Assembly (NCBI RefSeq): GCF_000010305.1 | Contig: NC_012489.1 | Span: 1,860,001-1,924,000, forward strand | DNA: 64,000 nt | Origin: Gemmatimonas aurantiaca T-27 | GTDB taxonomy: Bacteria; Gemmatimonadota; Gemmatimonadetes; Gemmatimonadales; Gemmatimonadaceae | Direction: 5' to 3' | In this document: positions 37,779 through 47,917 of the stretch, piece after piece | Numbering within the stretch: the stretch's first letter is position 1 | How the letters are laid out: each line of letters opens with the position of its first letter | Program-made: the position numbers and the translations under genes | Notes under the pieces: model-generated | The model's database searches: none | What the model was told of the DNA's origin: nothing | Seen by the model: the letters and a program-made list of their open reading frames with translations, nothing else

Positions 37779-38875
37779 CCAGCTCGCGGCCACCCCTCGA
37801 CCTGTCGCTGCTGCCGGATGGTGGCGTGCGCTGGCTGGATGCGTCCGGCCCGCATGGCGATATCGTGATTTCCACGCGCATGCGCCTGGCCCGCAATGTG
37901 TCGGGGTATGCGTTCACGGCCCGTGCCCGCGATGGGGAACGCTTGCGCATGCTGGCGCAGGTGCGGGATGCCTTGACGGAGGTGCCGTCGCTTCAGGGCA
38001 GTATCCTGTTGCCGCTGGAATCGATGCCGATCGTGGAGCGCCAGTTGCTGCATGAACGGCATCTGGTGAGCAAGGAACTGGCCGGCCTCGATCCGCAGCA
38101 TCCGGTGCGCAGTGGGGCAGCGGTGATTCTGGGCGAGTCGGTGGGGCTGTTGGTGAACGAAGAGGACCATCTGCGCCTGCAGGCGCTGCGGTCGGGCTTC
38201 AACGTGCCGGACGCATTTGCGGCCGTGCAACAGCTCGACAGCGAGTTGGGATCCCAGGTTCCCTATGCGTTCCACCGCGAATTCGGTTTTCTCACGGCCT
38301 GTCCCACCAATACGGGCACGGGACTGCGTGCCTCGGTACTGATCCACCTGCCGGGACTGGTGCTGACCAAGGAGATCGGCAAGGTGCTGGCCGGCCTCCA
38401 GCAGATGGGCCTCACCTATCGCGGCCTCTATGGCGAGGGCAGTGAGGTGGTGGGGAACTTCTTCCAGCTCTCCAATCAGACCACCTTGGGACGGTCCGAG
38501 GAGGAGTTGCAGGATCTCCTCGTGCGCGTCGTTCGACATGTGATCGAGCGGGAGGAGGAGGCGCGTCGTGTACTGGTGCGCGATGCGGGGTATATTATCG
38601 AGGACAAGCTCTGGCGCGCCTACGGGACGTTGCGGTATGCCCGCAGCCTCACGTTTGACGAAGCCATGAACTACCTGAGCGGGGTACGCCTGGCGGTCGG
38701 TCTGAAACTGGTCTCCGGGCTCAGTGTATACACACTCAACAAGCTCCTGATCTTTGCCCAGTCGGCGCATCTCTCCCATCTGGAGGGGCGAGCACTGACG
38801 GACACCGAGACGAACCTGGCCCGCGCGAAGTACGTGCGGCAGGTACTCATGAGCGAAGGCGGCGGCGTCGAATGA
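37775..38875 (+). CDS. mcsB: protein arginine kinase McsB
   Basis: McsB phosphorylates arginines and marks proteins for ClpCP degradation. The 366 aa protein is a phosphagen-kinase homologue with ISTRMRLARN (residues about 31-40), NEEDHLRLQ and LTACPTNTGTGLRASV, the nucleotide- and substrate-binding motifs. Near the C-terminus, where McsB has RDxxRA for phospho-arginine binding, the sequence is TNLARA, so that allosteric site looks altered. ATG 37775 overlaps mcsA. Confidence 0.93.
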   Translation: MTSSRPPLDLSLLPDGGVRWLDASGPHGDIVISTRMRLARNVSGYAFTARARDGERLRMLAQVRDALTEVPSLQGSILLPLESMPIVERQLLHERHLVSKELAGLDPQHPVRSGAAVILGESVGLLVNEEDHLRLQALRSGFNVPDAFAAVQQLDSELGSQVPYAFHREFGFLTACPTNTGTGLRASVLIHLPGLVLTKEIGKVLAGLQQMGLTYRGLYGEGSEVVGNFFQLSNQTTLGRSEEELQDLLVRVVRHVIEREEEARRVLVRDAGYIIEDKLWRAYGTLRYARSLTFDEAMNYLSGVRLAVGLKLVSGLSVYTLNKLLIFAQSAHLSHLEGRALTDTETNLARAKYVRQVLMSEGGGVE

Positions 38876-38903
38876 CCCGCATCTCAACGACCCTGAGGGG
38901 ACG

Positions 38904-41411
38904 ATGAACGGCTACAACTTCACCGAGCGGGTGCGGAAGGTCCTGGCCATGGCGCGCGAAGAAGCGGCGCGCCTGCACCACGAATACGTGGGCACCGAGC
39001 ATATCCTGCTGGGCCTCATCCGCGAGGGTGAGGGGGTTGCGGCAGCAGTGCTGCAGAACCTCAACGTCGATCTCGACGACGTCACGCTGAAAATCGAGGA
39101 GACGGTCAAGAAGGGGAAGGCGGCGCAGGCCACCGGCCCCGATTTGCCGTACACATCCCGCGCCAAGAAGGTGCTCGAGCTGGCCATGGCCGAGGCGCGC
39201 GATCTCAATCACAGCTACGTCGGCACCGAACACCTGCTCCTGGGCCTGCTCCGTGAGGAGAAGGGCATTGCCGCGCAGGTGCTCACGGACGCCGGCGTGA
39301 ATCTCGAGGCCGCGCGCGCGGAAACGCTGCGCCTGCTGGGCACCGAGATGCCGCAGACCGGGGAGAAGCCGCAGGCCGAGAAGGCTGGCACGGTTCCGCC
39401 GGCCGCTGCACCGGCCAAGGGCGACAAGAAGTCCAAGACGCCGGCGCTCGATCACTTCTGCCGCGACCTGACGCAACTGGCAGCCGAAGGCCAGCTCGAT
39501 CCGACGATTGGCCGCGCCAAGGAAATCGAGCGCGTCATGGAAGTGCTGTCACGCCGCAAGAAGAACAACCCGGTGCTCATCGGCGAACCCGGTGTGGGCA
39601 AGACGGCCATCGTGGAAGGGCTGGCACAGCTCATCTCGGCCAACGACTGCCCGGATTCGCTGCGCGACCATCGGGTGCTTTCACTCGATATGGCTGCGGT
39701 GATTGCCGGTACCAAGTACCGCGGTCAGTTCGAAGAGCGTCTCAAGGCGGTGATGAACGAGATCGCGCAGAACAAGCAGATCATTCTGTTCATCGACGAA
39801 TTGCACACGCTGGTCGGCGCTGGTGCGGCCGAAGGCGCGATCGATGCGAGCAACATGCTGAAGCCGGCGCTTGCGCGCGGTGAGCTGCAGTGTGTGGGCG
39901 CGTCGACGCTCAACGAATACCGCAAGTACATCGAGAAGGATGGCGCGCTCGAGCGTCGTTTCCAGACCGTCGTGGTGGAACCGCCTTCAATCGACGAGAC
40001 CGTGCAGATCCTGCAGGGGCTCAAGAAGAAGTACGAAGACCATCACCGCGTGAACATCCCGGATGCGACGCTGCTGGCCGCTGCGAAGCTGTCCGAGCGG
40101 TACATCACGGACCGCTTCCTGCCGGACAAGGCGATCGACGTGATCGACGAGGCGGGAGCACGGGCACGTCTGGCGGCGCAGGTGCCGCCGGCCGAGGTGG
40201 CCGATCTCAAGGAACAGCTCGAGAAGATCAATACCGAGAAGGAAGCGGCGGTCCGCGATCAGAACTTCGAGCGCGCGGCGTCGCTGCGTGACAACGAACG
40301 CGAGTTGCAGGCCGAGATCCGGCGCAAGCAGGAAGAGTGGGAGCAGCGGCGCCAGTCGTTCCGGCCCACGCTCGGCGAAGAGGAAATCGCGTTCATCGTC
40401 AGCCGCTGGACCGGTATCCCGGTGACGCGCCTGCAGGAGGCGGAAACGTCACGCCTGCTGCGCATGGAGGACGAGTTGCACGGCACGGTGGTGGGGCAGG
40501 ATGAGGCCATCAAGGCACTCGCCCGCTCCATTCGTCGAAGCCGCGCTGGGCTCAAGGATCCGCGCCGTCCGATCGGCTCGTTCATCTTCTCGGGGCCCAC
40601 GGGTGTCGGCAAGACCGAGCTGGCCCGTGCACTGGCCAAGTTCCTGTTCGCCGACACGTCAGCGCTCATCCGCGTGGACATGAGCGAGTACATGGAGAAG
40701 TTCTCCGTCTCGCGACTCATCGGCGCGCCCCCGGGTTACGTGGGGTATGAAGACTCTGGCACGTTGACCAAGGCAGTGCGGCGCAAGCCGTACAGCGTGG
40801 TCCTGCTCGACGAAATCGAGAAGGCGCATCCGGATGTGTTCAACATCCTGCTGCAGGTGCTCGATGAAGGACATCTCACGGACAACTACGGCCGCGTGAT
40901 CGACTTCAAGAACACCGTGGTCATCATGACCTCGAACGTCGGTGCCAAGGACATCACGAAGGGCAAGTCGCTGGGCTTCGCCACGAAGGATTCGCGCGGA
41001 GATTTCGAGCGGATTGCCGAAAAGGTGAAGGAGGAGATGGGCCGGGTCTTCAATCCGGAATTCCTGAACCGCCTGGACGACGTGATCGTGTTCCACCCGC
41101 TGGGCAAGGAGCACATCGGACAGATCGTGTCCATTCTGTTCGGCGACGTGCAGAAGCGCTTGGCTGAGGAGGAGCTCACGATCAAGCTGACGCCCGAGGC
41201 CACCGAGTTCCTGGTGGATCATGGGCACGACGAGCACTTCGGTGCCCGTCCGCTCAAGAGGGCGATCCAGCGGTATGTGGAAGACCCGCTGTCTGAAAAG
41301 ATCCTGACGGGTGAGTATTCGCGTGGGGACGAAATCGAGGTGGGGGTGTCGACCACCGAGAAGGAAAAGCTGGAATTCCGCGTCCTGACGCCCACCCCGC
41401 AGGCATCCTGA
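38904..41411 (+). CDS. clpC: ATP-dependent Clp protease ATP-binding subunit ClpC
   Basis: AAA+ unfoldase that feeds ClpP. The 835 aa protein has two N-terminal Clp repeats ([15 protein letters not shown] and [17 protein letters not shown]), AAA1 with Walker [10 protein letters not shown] (about 228), a UVR-containing middle domain ([16 protein letters not shown]), AAA2 with Walker [10 protein letters not shown] (about 565), and a ClpP-binding loop (KSLGF). GAGGGG lies before ATG 38904. The arrangement mcsA-mcsB-clpC resembles the Bacillus ctsR operon but no ctsR gene is present. Confidence 0.95.
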   Translation: MNGYNFTERVRKVLAMAREEAARLHHEYVGTEHILLGLIREGEGVAAAVLQNLNVDLDDVTLKIEETVKKGKAAQATGPDLPYTSRAKKVLELAMAEARDLNHSYVGTEHLLLGLLREEKGIAAQVLTDAGVNLEAARAETLRLLGTEMPQTGEKPQAEKAGTVPPAAAPAKGDKKSKTPALDHFCRDLTQLAAEGQLDPTIGRAKEIERVMEVLSRRKKNNPVLIGEPGVGKTAIVEGLAQLISANDCPDSLRDHRVLSLDMAAVIAGTKYRGQFEERLKAVMNEIAQNKQIILFIDELHTLVGAGAAEGAIDASNMLKPALARGELQCVGASTLNEYRKYIEKDGALERRFQTVVVEPPSIDETVQILQGLKKKYEDHHRVNIPDATLLAAAKLSERYITDRFLPDKAIDVIDEAGARARLAAQVPPAEVADLKEQLEKINTEKEAAVRDQNFERAASLRDNERELQAEIRRKQEEWEQRRQSFRPTLGEEEIAFIVSRWTGIPVTRLQEAETSRLLRMEDELHGTVVGQDEAIKALARSIRRSRAGLKDPRRPIGSFIFSGPTGVGKTELARALAKFLFADTSALIRVDMSEYMEKFSVSRLIGAPPGYVGYEDSGTLTKAVRRKPYSVVLLDEIEKAHPDVFNILLQVLDEGHLTDNYGRVIDFKNTVVIMTSNVGAKDITKGKSLGFATKDSRGDFERIAEKVKEEMGRVFNPEFLNRLDDVIVFHPLGKEHIGQIVSILFGDVQKRLAEEELTIKLTPEATEFLVDHGHDEHFGARPLKRAIQRYVEDPLSEKILTGEYSRGDEIEVGVSTTEKEKLEFRVLTPTPQAS

Positions 41412-41475
41412 CCGGGCGCCTGGGCAGGGGGCTTCGGCTCAGTGCTCAGGCAACGGAGAAGGCGTGGGATGTGTC

Positions 41476-41508
41476 GAACGGCCGGACCCCATACGGGTTC
41501 GGCCGTTT
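41476..41508 (+). terminator. intrinsic terminator between clpC and bamA
   Basis: GAACGGCCGGACCC (41476-41489) pairs with GGGTTCGGCCGTTT (41495-41508), 14 bp including two G-T pairs, loop CATAC, with the short T-run merged into the 3' side. It closes the clpC transcript. Confidence 0.75.
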
Positions 41509-41594
41509 GCCGTGGTGAAGTTGGAACGGGGAGGCGAACCACTGTCCCGGGGTGGGGTCGGACCTTCCCTCGGGCTCGTATATATTTCGAGGCT

Positions 41595-44048
41595 ATGCTC
41601 AAACGCATTCCCCTAAAGCTGGTTTTTGCGGCTGCTGTGCTGGTGACCGGGCTCGCGCCGCGTGGTGTGCGCGCGCAGCAGGAATCAGCGAGTCGCTGCA
41701 TGACGCCCGATTCGATCGCGGTGCGCGGCAACGTGCGCGTCGCCGAATCCCGGATCCGTACGGAGGCCGGTCTGCAGGCGGGCGCGCCGCTGAATTTTCC
41801 GGCCCTTCAGCGCGTGCTGAAGGCGTTGTATCAGTTGGGCGAATTCGATGATGCGCAGGTCGTCTGCGATCTTGAAACCGTGCCCGGCCGCGTGCTGTCC
41901 GTGCTTCAGGTGCGTGAGCGTGCGGTGCTCGGCGACCTCAAGGTGGTGGGGCCCGATGCCGTGTCCGAGCGCTCGGTGAAGGACAAGATCGACCTGCTGA
42001 TTGGTCGTCCGATCGATCCGCTCCAGGTGGCGCGGGCGCGGGCGCGCATCGACTCGGTGTACGAGGCGGCCGGCTATTATCTCGCACAGATTGCCATCGA
42101 TTCCACCACGATGGACGATGGACGCATCGCGATCACCTACACGATCGACGAAGGGCGCCGTCTTGCCATCTCCGGCATCGATGTGGAGAGCAAGGGCGAA
42201 GTGAGCGAGAAGCGCGTGGTTGGCGCGATGAAGACCAAGCCTGAAGGCTTCTGGTTCTGGCGCAAAGGTGAGTTCGACGAAAACAAGTTCGTCGGTGACC
42301 TCGGGGAGCGTATCCCCGATCTCTATTCGCGCCTCGGCTATGTCGACATGCGGATCATCAAGGACACGCTCCTGGTGGATCGCGATCGTGGTAAAGGGCT
42401 GGTGCAGATCGGTATCGAAGAAGGACCGCGTTTTCGTGTAGGGTCCTTCGAGATCGCCGGCAACCGCCGATTCCCGACCGATGAGCTGCGCCGTTTCTAT
42501 CCGTTCGACGGGCAGGACCCGACGCTGACGCAGCGCGTGAAGGGGCTCATCAAGCGTGAAGCCGCGGCCCCCGAAGGCATCTTCGACCAGCACAAATGGG
42601 ATGATGCCATCGAGAAGGTGAACAACGAGTACCGCAACAACGGCTACCTGTACGCGCAGATCCGTCCCGTGATGGATCGTCAGTTCGTCGGCGAAGATTC
42701 GGTGCCCACGGTGAATCTCCGCTGGGAAATCGACGAACGAAATCCGGCCATCGTGAACCGCATCGAGATCATCGGCAATGATTTCACGGCTGACGATTGC
42801 ATTCGTCGACAGATCTTCCTGGTGCCCGGTGGCCCGTTCAATCAGGCCGCGCTGATTCGCAGCTATCAGAGCATCAGCAACATGAATTTCTTCGAGTCCC
42901 CGATGCCGTTCCCGGACTACCGTCCGATCAACGAGCAGGGCGACGTCGATATCGTGTTCCGCGTGAAGGAGAAGCGCACGGGCAGTGTGAACTTTGGCGC
43001 CTCGATGGGTCAGGGCGGCGTGGGCTTTGGTGGTTTCATCGGGCTCGAGCAGCCCAACCTGTTTGGTCTGTGCAAGTCGGGCCGACTGAACTGGCAGTAT
43101 GGTCGCTACTTCAACGACTTCACGGCCACCTATACCGATCCGGCGTTGCGTGGCTCCCGCCTGTCTGGCGCGGTGAGTGCCTACCGCACGCAGTCGCGTT
43201 TCATCGTCGGTAACCTTGGCCAGAACATCCGCACGGGCGCGCAGTTCCGCCTGGGCATGCCGGTGCCGTGGTCGCTCTTCTCCACGTTTGCGATGTCGTA
43301 CAACGGCGAGTCGGCGACGTTCACCTCGGGGCAGATTCAGAACGGTTGTACGCGCAATTGTTTCCGCTCCAACATGGGGCTGGAGTACACGTCGGACACC
43401 CGTATCGATCTGCCGTTTGCCACCCAGGGGTCGATGAAGACGGTCACGGCCGACTTCAGCGGCGGCCCGCTGGGCGGTACGGTGAATTTCCAGCGCGTGA
43501 CCACCGAAATGCGCGCGTATTCGCTGCTCGGTCAGTTCGGCGGCAGCAATCCGGGTTCCCAGCCGCTCAAGCTGACGATGGGCCTCACGGCCCGCGCCGG
43601 TTCCCTGTTCGGCAACTCGGGACCGTTCTTTTTCCAGCAGCAGTTTGCGGTTGGCGGTGTGATGTTTGGCCAGATGGTGCGTGGCTATCCGGAGTTTTCC
43701 ATCACGCCCAACGGGTTCGATCCCTCCACGGATCAGTACAGCTCGCAGCCAACGTCCTTCGGCAATGCCTTCATGACGGTGACCGGCGAAATTGGTCTCC
43801 GGGTGAATCAGATGTTCTACCTCAACGTGTTTTCCGACGCCGGAAACAATTGGGGCTCGGCGCGCCAGATCAACCCCACGCGCCTCTTCCGTTCTGCCGG
43901 ATTCGGGGTATCTACCGTAACGCCGCTGGGACCACTGGGTCTGGATATGGCCTACGGCTTTGATCGCACCAAGATCGAGGTGTCCTCAGGACGCGTCGTG
44001 AAGGACCCGAAGTGGCAGTTCCATTTCCGGCTCGGCCAGCTCTTCTAA
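41595..44048 (+). CDS. bamA: outer-membrane assembly factor BamA
   Basis: BamA is the Omp85 barrel that folds outer-membrane proteins. The 817 aa includes a signal peptide (LVFAAAVLVTGLAPRGVRA) and, from roughly residue 30 to 440, POTRA-type repeats (for example DSIAVRGNVRVAESRI and RFRVGSFEIAGNRRFPTDE), then the C-terminal barrel with the L6-loop motif VRGYPEF and the terminal FRLGQLF ending in Phe. ATG 41595 has no clear SD; a TATATT lies 9 bases upstream, so a short or leaderless transcript is possible. The gene begins the outer-membrane/lipid A operon. Confidence 0.95.
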   Translation: MLKRIPLKLVFAAAVLVTGLAPRGVRAQQESASRCMTPDSIAVRGNVRVAESRIRTEAGLQAGAPLNFPALQRVLKALYQLGEFDDAQVVCDLETVPGRVLSVLQVRERAVLGDLKVVGPDAVSERSVKDKIDLLIGRPIDPLQVARARARIDSVYEAAGYYLAQIAIDSTTMDDGRIAITYTIDEGRRLAISGIDVESKGEVSEKRVVGAMKTKPEGFWFWRKGEFDENKFVGDLGERIPDLYSRLGYVDMRIIKDTLLVDRDRGKGLVQIGIEEGPRFRVGSFEIAGNRRFPTDELRRFYPFDGQDPTLTQRVKGLIKREAAAPEGIFDQHKWDDAIEKVNNEYRNNGYLYAQIRPVMDRQFVGEDSVPTVNLRWEIDERNPAIVNRIEIIGNDFTADDCIRRQIFLVPGGPFNQAALIRSYQSISNMNFFESPMPFPDYRPINEQGDVDIVFRVKEKRTGSVNFGASMGQGGVGFGGFIGLEQPNLFGLCKSGRLNWQYGRYFNDFTATYTDPALRGSRLSGAVSAYRTQSRFIVGNLGQNIRTGAQFRLGMPVPWSLFSTFAMSYNGESATFTSGQIQNGCTRNCFRSNMGLEYTSDTRIDLPFATQGSMKTVTADFSGGPLGGTVNFQRVTTEMRAYSLLGQFGGSNPGSQPLKLTMGLTARAGSLFGNSGPFFFQQQFAVGGVMFGQMVRGYPEFSITPNGFDPSTDQYSSQPTSFGNAFMTVTGEIGLRVNQMFYLNVFSDAGNNWGSARQINPTRLFRSAGFGVSTVTPLGPLGLDMAYGFDRTKIEVSSGRVVKDPKWQFHFRLGQLF

Positions 44049-44063
44049 CACAGGATGACACTC

Positions 44064-44681
44064 ATGCGCCTTCGTACCGTTCTCGCCACCTGCGCCTTTG
44101 TGGCGGCCGCGCCCTCTGTGGCCTCGGCCCAGGCCGCGCAGAAGATCGCCTATGTGAATTCATCCATGCTGATGCAGAGCGCCCCGGGCCGTCAGGAAGC
44201 CGAGGCACTCTTCCAGAAGGAGATGGGGCCGGTCGAGGCCCAGATGAAGAAGTTGCAGGATTCCGTCACCGCGATGAACGAGGCGTACGCCAAGGAAGAG
44301 CCGACGTTGTCGGCGACGGCGAAGGAAGCCCGTTTGAAGACGCTGCGTGAACGGGAGACCGCAATCCAGATTCAGGCGGACAAGATCCGTGAGCAGGCGC
44401 AGGATCGCCAGGAAGCGCTCATGGCGCCGATCATGGAGTCGCTGCGCAAGGCGCTCGATGATGTGCGCATGGAAGGTGGTTATGCGTTCATCTTCGATGT
44501 GGCCGTGCAGATGTCGTACATCGTGTCGGCGGACAAGAACCTCGACGTGACCGATCGGGTGCTCGCGAAGCTGCGTCTGTCCGCGCCGAAGGCGTCAGCC
44601 GCGCCGGCCGCCAAGCCGCCCGCTGTTGGCCCGGCGTCGACTCCAGCCGGTGTGACAACCAAGAAGCCGCCCACCGAGTGA
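44064..44681 (+). CDS. OmpH/Skp-family periplasmic chaperone
   Basis: Skp-like proteins hold unfolded outer-membrane proteins in the periplasm. The 205 aa has a signal peptide (TVLATCAFVAAAPSVASAQ) and a long charged helical body (MKKLQDSVTAMNEAYAKEE, KTLRERETAIQIQADKIRE), then a Pro/Ala/Lys-rich tail, as in the family. ATG 44064 was chosen because AGG lies 9 bases before it, and ATG 44055 sits directly on that AGG. It lies between bamA and lpxD, as in many Gram-negative genomes. The stop overlaps lpxD. Confidence 0.85.
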   Translation: MRLRTVLATCAFVAAAPSVASAQAAQKIAYVNSSMLMQSAPGRQEAEALFQKEMGPVEAQMKKLQDSVTAMNEAYAKEEPTLSATAKEARLKTLRERETAIQIQADKIREQAQDRQEALMAPIMESLRKALDDVRMEGGYAFIFDVAVQMSYIVSADKNLDVTDRVLAKLRLSAPKASAAPAAKPPAVGPASTPAGVTTKKPPTE

Positions 44682-45760
44682 ACTCGGTGGCAGCAGACTC
44701 CGCCGAGCAGCGAGCGGCGAACGGCGGTGACGGGCAAACGCCTGTCACCGCCGCTGACATAGCGGCACAGGTTGGCGGGCGCCTTGTCGGCGACGGCACT
44801 GTGTCGCTGTTTGGCGTTGCGCCGCTTGATCGCGCTCGTGAACAGGATCTCAGTTTTCTGACCCATGCCCGCTACACGGCGTGGTTCACGGATTCCCGTG
44901 CCGCGGCTGTCATCATGAGCCCGCAGTTCGAGCCCGTTGTCGGTCGACCAGCGGTGCGTATCATCGTGGACAAGCCGATGGATGCGATGGTTTCGGTGCT
45001 GGCGCGATTTCATCGCCGCGAGCCACGTGCGGTTGGCGTGCATGCGACGGCGGTGGTGTCGGCCAGCGCGTCCATCGGGGCAGGGGTCACCATCGATCCG
45101 TACGCTGTCATTGGCGACGACGTGGTGATCGGCGACGGTTGCTGGATCGGAGCCAATGCCGTGGTGGGCGCCGGCAGTGTGCTGGGGCGTGATGTGCGCC
45201 TGCACGCGCAGGCCACGGTGTATCCGTACACGGAGCTGGGCGACCGCGTGGTGTTGTGCAGTGGCGCGCGCGTGGGGCGTGAGGGGTTCGGTTTTGTGCC
45301 GCAGGCCAACGGCCCTGTGCGCATCCCCCACAGCGGACGCTGCATCCTGGAGCACGATGTGGAGATCGGTGCCAACAGTTGCGTCGATCGGGGCAGTGTC
45401 GATGACACGATCATCGGTGCTGGTACCAAGATCGACAACCTGGTGCAGATCGCACACAACGTTCGTGTGGGCCGCATGTGCTTTTTTGCGTCGCAGGCGG
45501 GCGTGGCGGGATCAACCCGTATCGAAGACGGTGTGCAAATCGGCGGACAGGTGGGGCTGGGCGGACACCTCACCATCGGTTCGCGGGCGACCGTGGCGGC
45601 GCAGGCCGGGGTGTTCGGTGATATCCCCGGGGGAGAATTGTGGTCCGGCTATCCGGCACGGCCTCACAAGGAGGCGCTCCGATCGCAGGCGGCACTCCAT
45701 CGCTTGGCCAAGATCATCCGACCGATCGAGCAGTTGCTCAAGGGAGAATCCAACCCATGA
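44678..45760 (+). CDS. lpxD: UDP-3-O-acyl-glucosamine N-acyltransferase LpxD
   Basis: LpxD adds the second acyl chain to UDP-3-O-acyl-GlcN in lipid A synthesis. The 360 aa has an N-terminal uridine-binding domain (about residues 20-110), then a left-handed beta-helix of hexapeptide repeats (IGAGVTIDPYAVIGDDVVIG onward), with the catalytic His in VQIAHNVRVG. A 20-residue extra N-terminal tail is present. GTG 44678 overlaps the chaperone stop. Confidence 0.95.
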   Translation: MNSVAADSAEQRAANGGDGQTPVTAADIAAQVGGRLVGDGTVSLFGVAPLDRAREQDLSFLTHARYTAWFTDSRAAAVIMSPQFEPVVGRPAVRIIVDKPMDAMVSVLARFHRREPRAVGVHATAVVSASASIGAGVTIDPYAVIGDDVVIGDGCWIGANAVVGAGSVLGRDVRLHAQATVYPYTELGDRVVLCSGARVGREGFGFVPQANGPVRIPHSGRCILEHDVEIGANSCVDRGSVDDTIIGAGTKIDNLVQIAHNVRVGRMCFFASQAGVAGSTRIEDGVQIGGQVGLGGHLTIGSRATVAAQAGVFGDIPGGELWSGYPARPHKEALRSQAALHRLAKIIRPIEQLLKGESNP

Positions 45761-47085
45761 TCGCCCGAGCCGCAGAACCCTCCGGCCCTTCACGCGAATG
45801 CACGGCCTCCATGGGCGGTGAGCGGCGCACGATTGCCGGTGTGGCCTCGGTGCAGGGGATCGGGCTGCACCTGGGGCAACCGTGCACGTTGACCTTTCGT
45901 CCGGCACCGGCTTGTCACGGGATTGTGTTTCGCCGCATGGATCTGCCGGGAACGCCGACCATTCCGGCACGTATCGACGTGGCGGTGCAGGCCGAGCGAC
46001 GCACCCAGTTGGGCACCGGTGAGGCCGCGCTGCACACCGTCGAACATGTCCTGGCGGCCGTTGGCGGATTGGCGATCGATGATTTGCTCATCGACATGGA
46101 CGGCCCTGAGCCGCCCATCATGGATGGGAGCGCGAAGGCCTTTCTCGATGCGCTCACGGAGGCCGGGGTGGTCACACATCCCGGGCGCGTGGATTGGTTG
46201 GTTCTGCGGAAGTCCATTCGTGTGGTGGACGGCGAATCGGTGTACGAAGCGCATCCGGCGCTCGACTATTCGCTGGACGTGGATATCGACTTTCCGCACC
46301 CCCTCATCGGGCATCAGGCGGGCCACTACCGGGTCACCGCCGAAGGGTTTCGGCGTGACCTTGCCGATGCACGCACCTTCGGGTTCCTGCATGAGGTGGA
46401 CGCGCTTCGCGCGAAGGGATTGATTCAGGGGGCATCGACCGCGAACGCAGTCGTGCTCGACGCCGCGGGGGTCGTGGACACGACACTCCGCTGGCCAGAC
46501 GAATTCGTTCGGCACAAGGCGCTCGATTGTGTGGGCGACCTGGTGCTGGCCGGTGCACGCGTTCGCGCGCGCATCATTGCTCACAAGCCGAGTCATCGGG
46601 GCACAGTCGCCCTGGTTCGTGCGCTCGTGCAACACGCAGTCCGGGAGCCCGCCGTGTACACCATCGAAGACATCCTGCAGGTCCTGCCGCATCGTTATCC
46701 GTTCCTGCTCGTCGATCGCATCCTCGAACTCGAGGAAGGCAAGCGCATCGTGGGGCTCAAGAACGTGACGATCAACGAGCCGTTCTTTCAGGGACACTTC
46801 CCTGGGCATCCGATCATGCCGGGGGTGCTCATCATCGAAGCGATGGCCCAGGTGGGTGGCATGCTGCTGATGCGCACGGTGACCGACCCGAGCACGAAGG
46901 TCGTGTACTTCATGTCGCTCGACAATGTGAAGTTCCGTCGTCCGGTGAAGCCGGGAGATCAGTTGCGTTTCGAGATGGAAGTGCTGCAGATGCGTGGCAC
47001 GATGTGCAAGATGCGTGGTGTCGCCTACGTGGACGGACAGGTGGTGACCGAAGCCGAAATGGCGGCGATGGTTCGCGATCGATGA
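45757..47085 (+). CDS. lpxC-fabZ: bifunctional UDP-3-O-acyl-GlcNAc deacetylase / 3-hydroxyacyl-ACP dehydratase
   Basis: 442 aa fusion. LpxC (about residues 20-295): zinc site with HTVEHVLAA (His97) and [11 protein letters not shown]. FabZ (about 298-442): [14 protein letters not shown] and [20 protein letters not shown], the dehydratase hot-dog motif with catalytic His. The fusion joins the committed step of lipid A synthesis to fatty acid elongation; fused LpxC-FabZ proteins are known in Bacteroidota and related phyla. ATG 45757 overlaps lpxD (ATGA), and GGGAG lies 9-13 bases upstream. Confidence 0.94.
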   Translation: MIARAAEPSGPSRECTASMGGERRTIAGVASVQGIGLHLGQPCTLTFRPAPACHGIVFRRMDLPGTPTIPARIDVAVQAERRTQLGTGEAALHTVEHVLAAVGGLAIDDLLIDMDGPEPPIMDGSAKAFLDALTEAGVVTHPGRVDWLVLRKSIRVVDGESVYEAHPALDYSLDVDIDFPHPLIGHQAGHYRVTAEGFRRDLADARTFGFLHEVDALRAKGLIQGASTANAVVLDAAGVVDTTLRWPDEFVRHKALDCVGDLVLAGARVRARIIAHKPSHRGTVALVRALVQHAVREPAVYTIEDILQVLPHRYPFLLVDRILELEEGKRIVGLKNVTINEPFFQGHFPGHPIMPGVLIIEAMAQVGGMLLMRTVTDPSTKVVYFMSLDNVKFRRPVKPGDQLRFEMEVLQMRGTMCKMRGVAYVDGQVVTEAEMAAMVRDR

Positions 47086-47870
47086 ACGCCGAGATCACTC
47101 CAGGTATTCACCCCACGGCGCTGATCGATCCGAGTGCCGAGATCGGCCGCGATGTGGAGATCGGGCCGTGGGTGATCATCGGCCCGCAGGTGACGGTTGG
47201 CGATGGCTCGCAGGTGTCGGCGCGCGCCACTCTCGAACGCAATGTGCGGATCGGGGAGCGTGTGCGCGTGGGCATTGGTGCCGTGCTCGGAGGCGACCCG
47301 CAGGATCTCAAGTATCGCGGTGAAGAGACGTGGGTGGACATTGGCGATGACACGGTGATCCGTGAATACGCCACCATCAACCGCGCCACCGCGCACTCGG
47401 TGACGACCAAGGTCGGCAAACACTGCTTCATCATGAGCTATGTGCACCTGGCGCATGATTGTCTGCTGGAGGATCACGTGATGATCTCCAACGGCACGCA
47501 GCTCGCCGGTCATGTCTTCGTGGAAGATCACGCCATCATCTCCGGGCTCTGCGCCATCCATCAGTTCGTGCGCATCGGCCGGCACTCCTTCATCGGGGGC
47601 GCTTCGCGCGTGCCTCAGGATGTGCCACCGTTCGTTCGGGCCGTGGGAAACCCACTCAAACTGTTCGGCCTCAACTCGGTCGGGCTGCAGCGTAGTGGAT
47701 TCGACGAAGCGGTGCTGCGGGAGCTCAAGCGCGCGTATCGGTTCTGCTTCCGCTCGGATCTCAATCTGTCGCAAGGGGTGGAACAAGCGCGGGCCGAGGT
47801 GGAGTTGGTGCCGGAAGTGCAGCAGTTCCTGGAGTTCATCGAAGCGAGCCGACGGGGCGTCGGTTTCTGA
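47082..47870 (+). CDS. lpxA: acyl-ACP-UDP-N-acetylglucosamine O-acyltransferase LpxA
   Basis: LpxA starts lipid A synthesis by O-acylating UDP-GlcNAc (or UDP-GlcNAc3N in some species). The 262 aa has a hexapeptide-repeat helix (IHPTALIDPSAEIGRDVEIG), the catalytic His125 in HLAHDC and the C-terminal helical domain (GVEQARAEVELVPEVQQF). ATG 47082 overlaps the FabZ stop by four bases. The next gene is a Gfo/Idh/MocA dehydrogenase rather than lpxB. Confidence 0.95.
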   Translation: MNAEITPGIHPTALIDPSAEIGRDVEIGPWVIIGPQVTVGDGSQVSARATLERNVRIGERVRVGIGAVLGGDPQDLKYRGEETWVDIGDDTVIREYATINRATAHSVTTKVGKHCFIMSYVHLAHDCLLEDHVMISNGTQLAGHVFVEDHAIISGLCAIHQFVRIGRHSFIGGASRVPQDVPPFVRAVGNPLKLFGLNSVGLQRSGFDEAVLRELKRAYRFCFRSDLNLSQGVEQARAEVELVPEVQQFLEFIEASRRGVGF

Positions 47871-47917
47871 GTCCTTGCCCGGTCAGTGATCGGGAGACCG
47901 TGAGGCGGAGCGGGATC

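Noticed and set aside
41579-41586. TATATATT as a bamA -10 box
   Set aside because: The -10 match is good but no acceptable -35 lies 16-18 bases upstream; not listed as a promoter.
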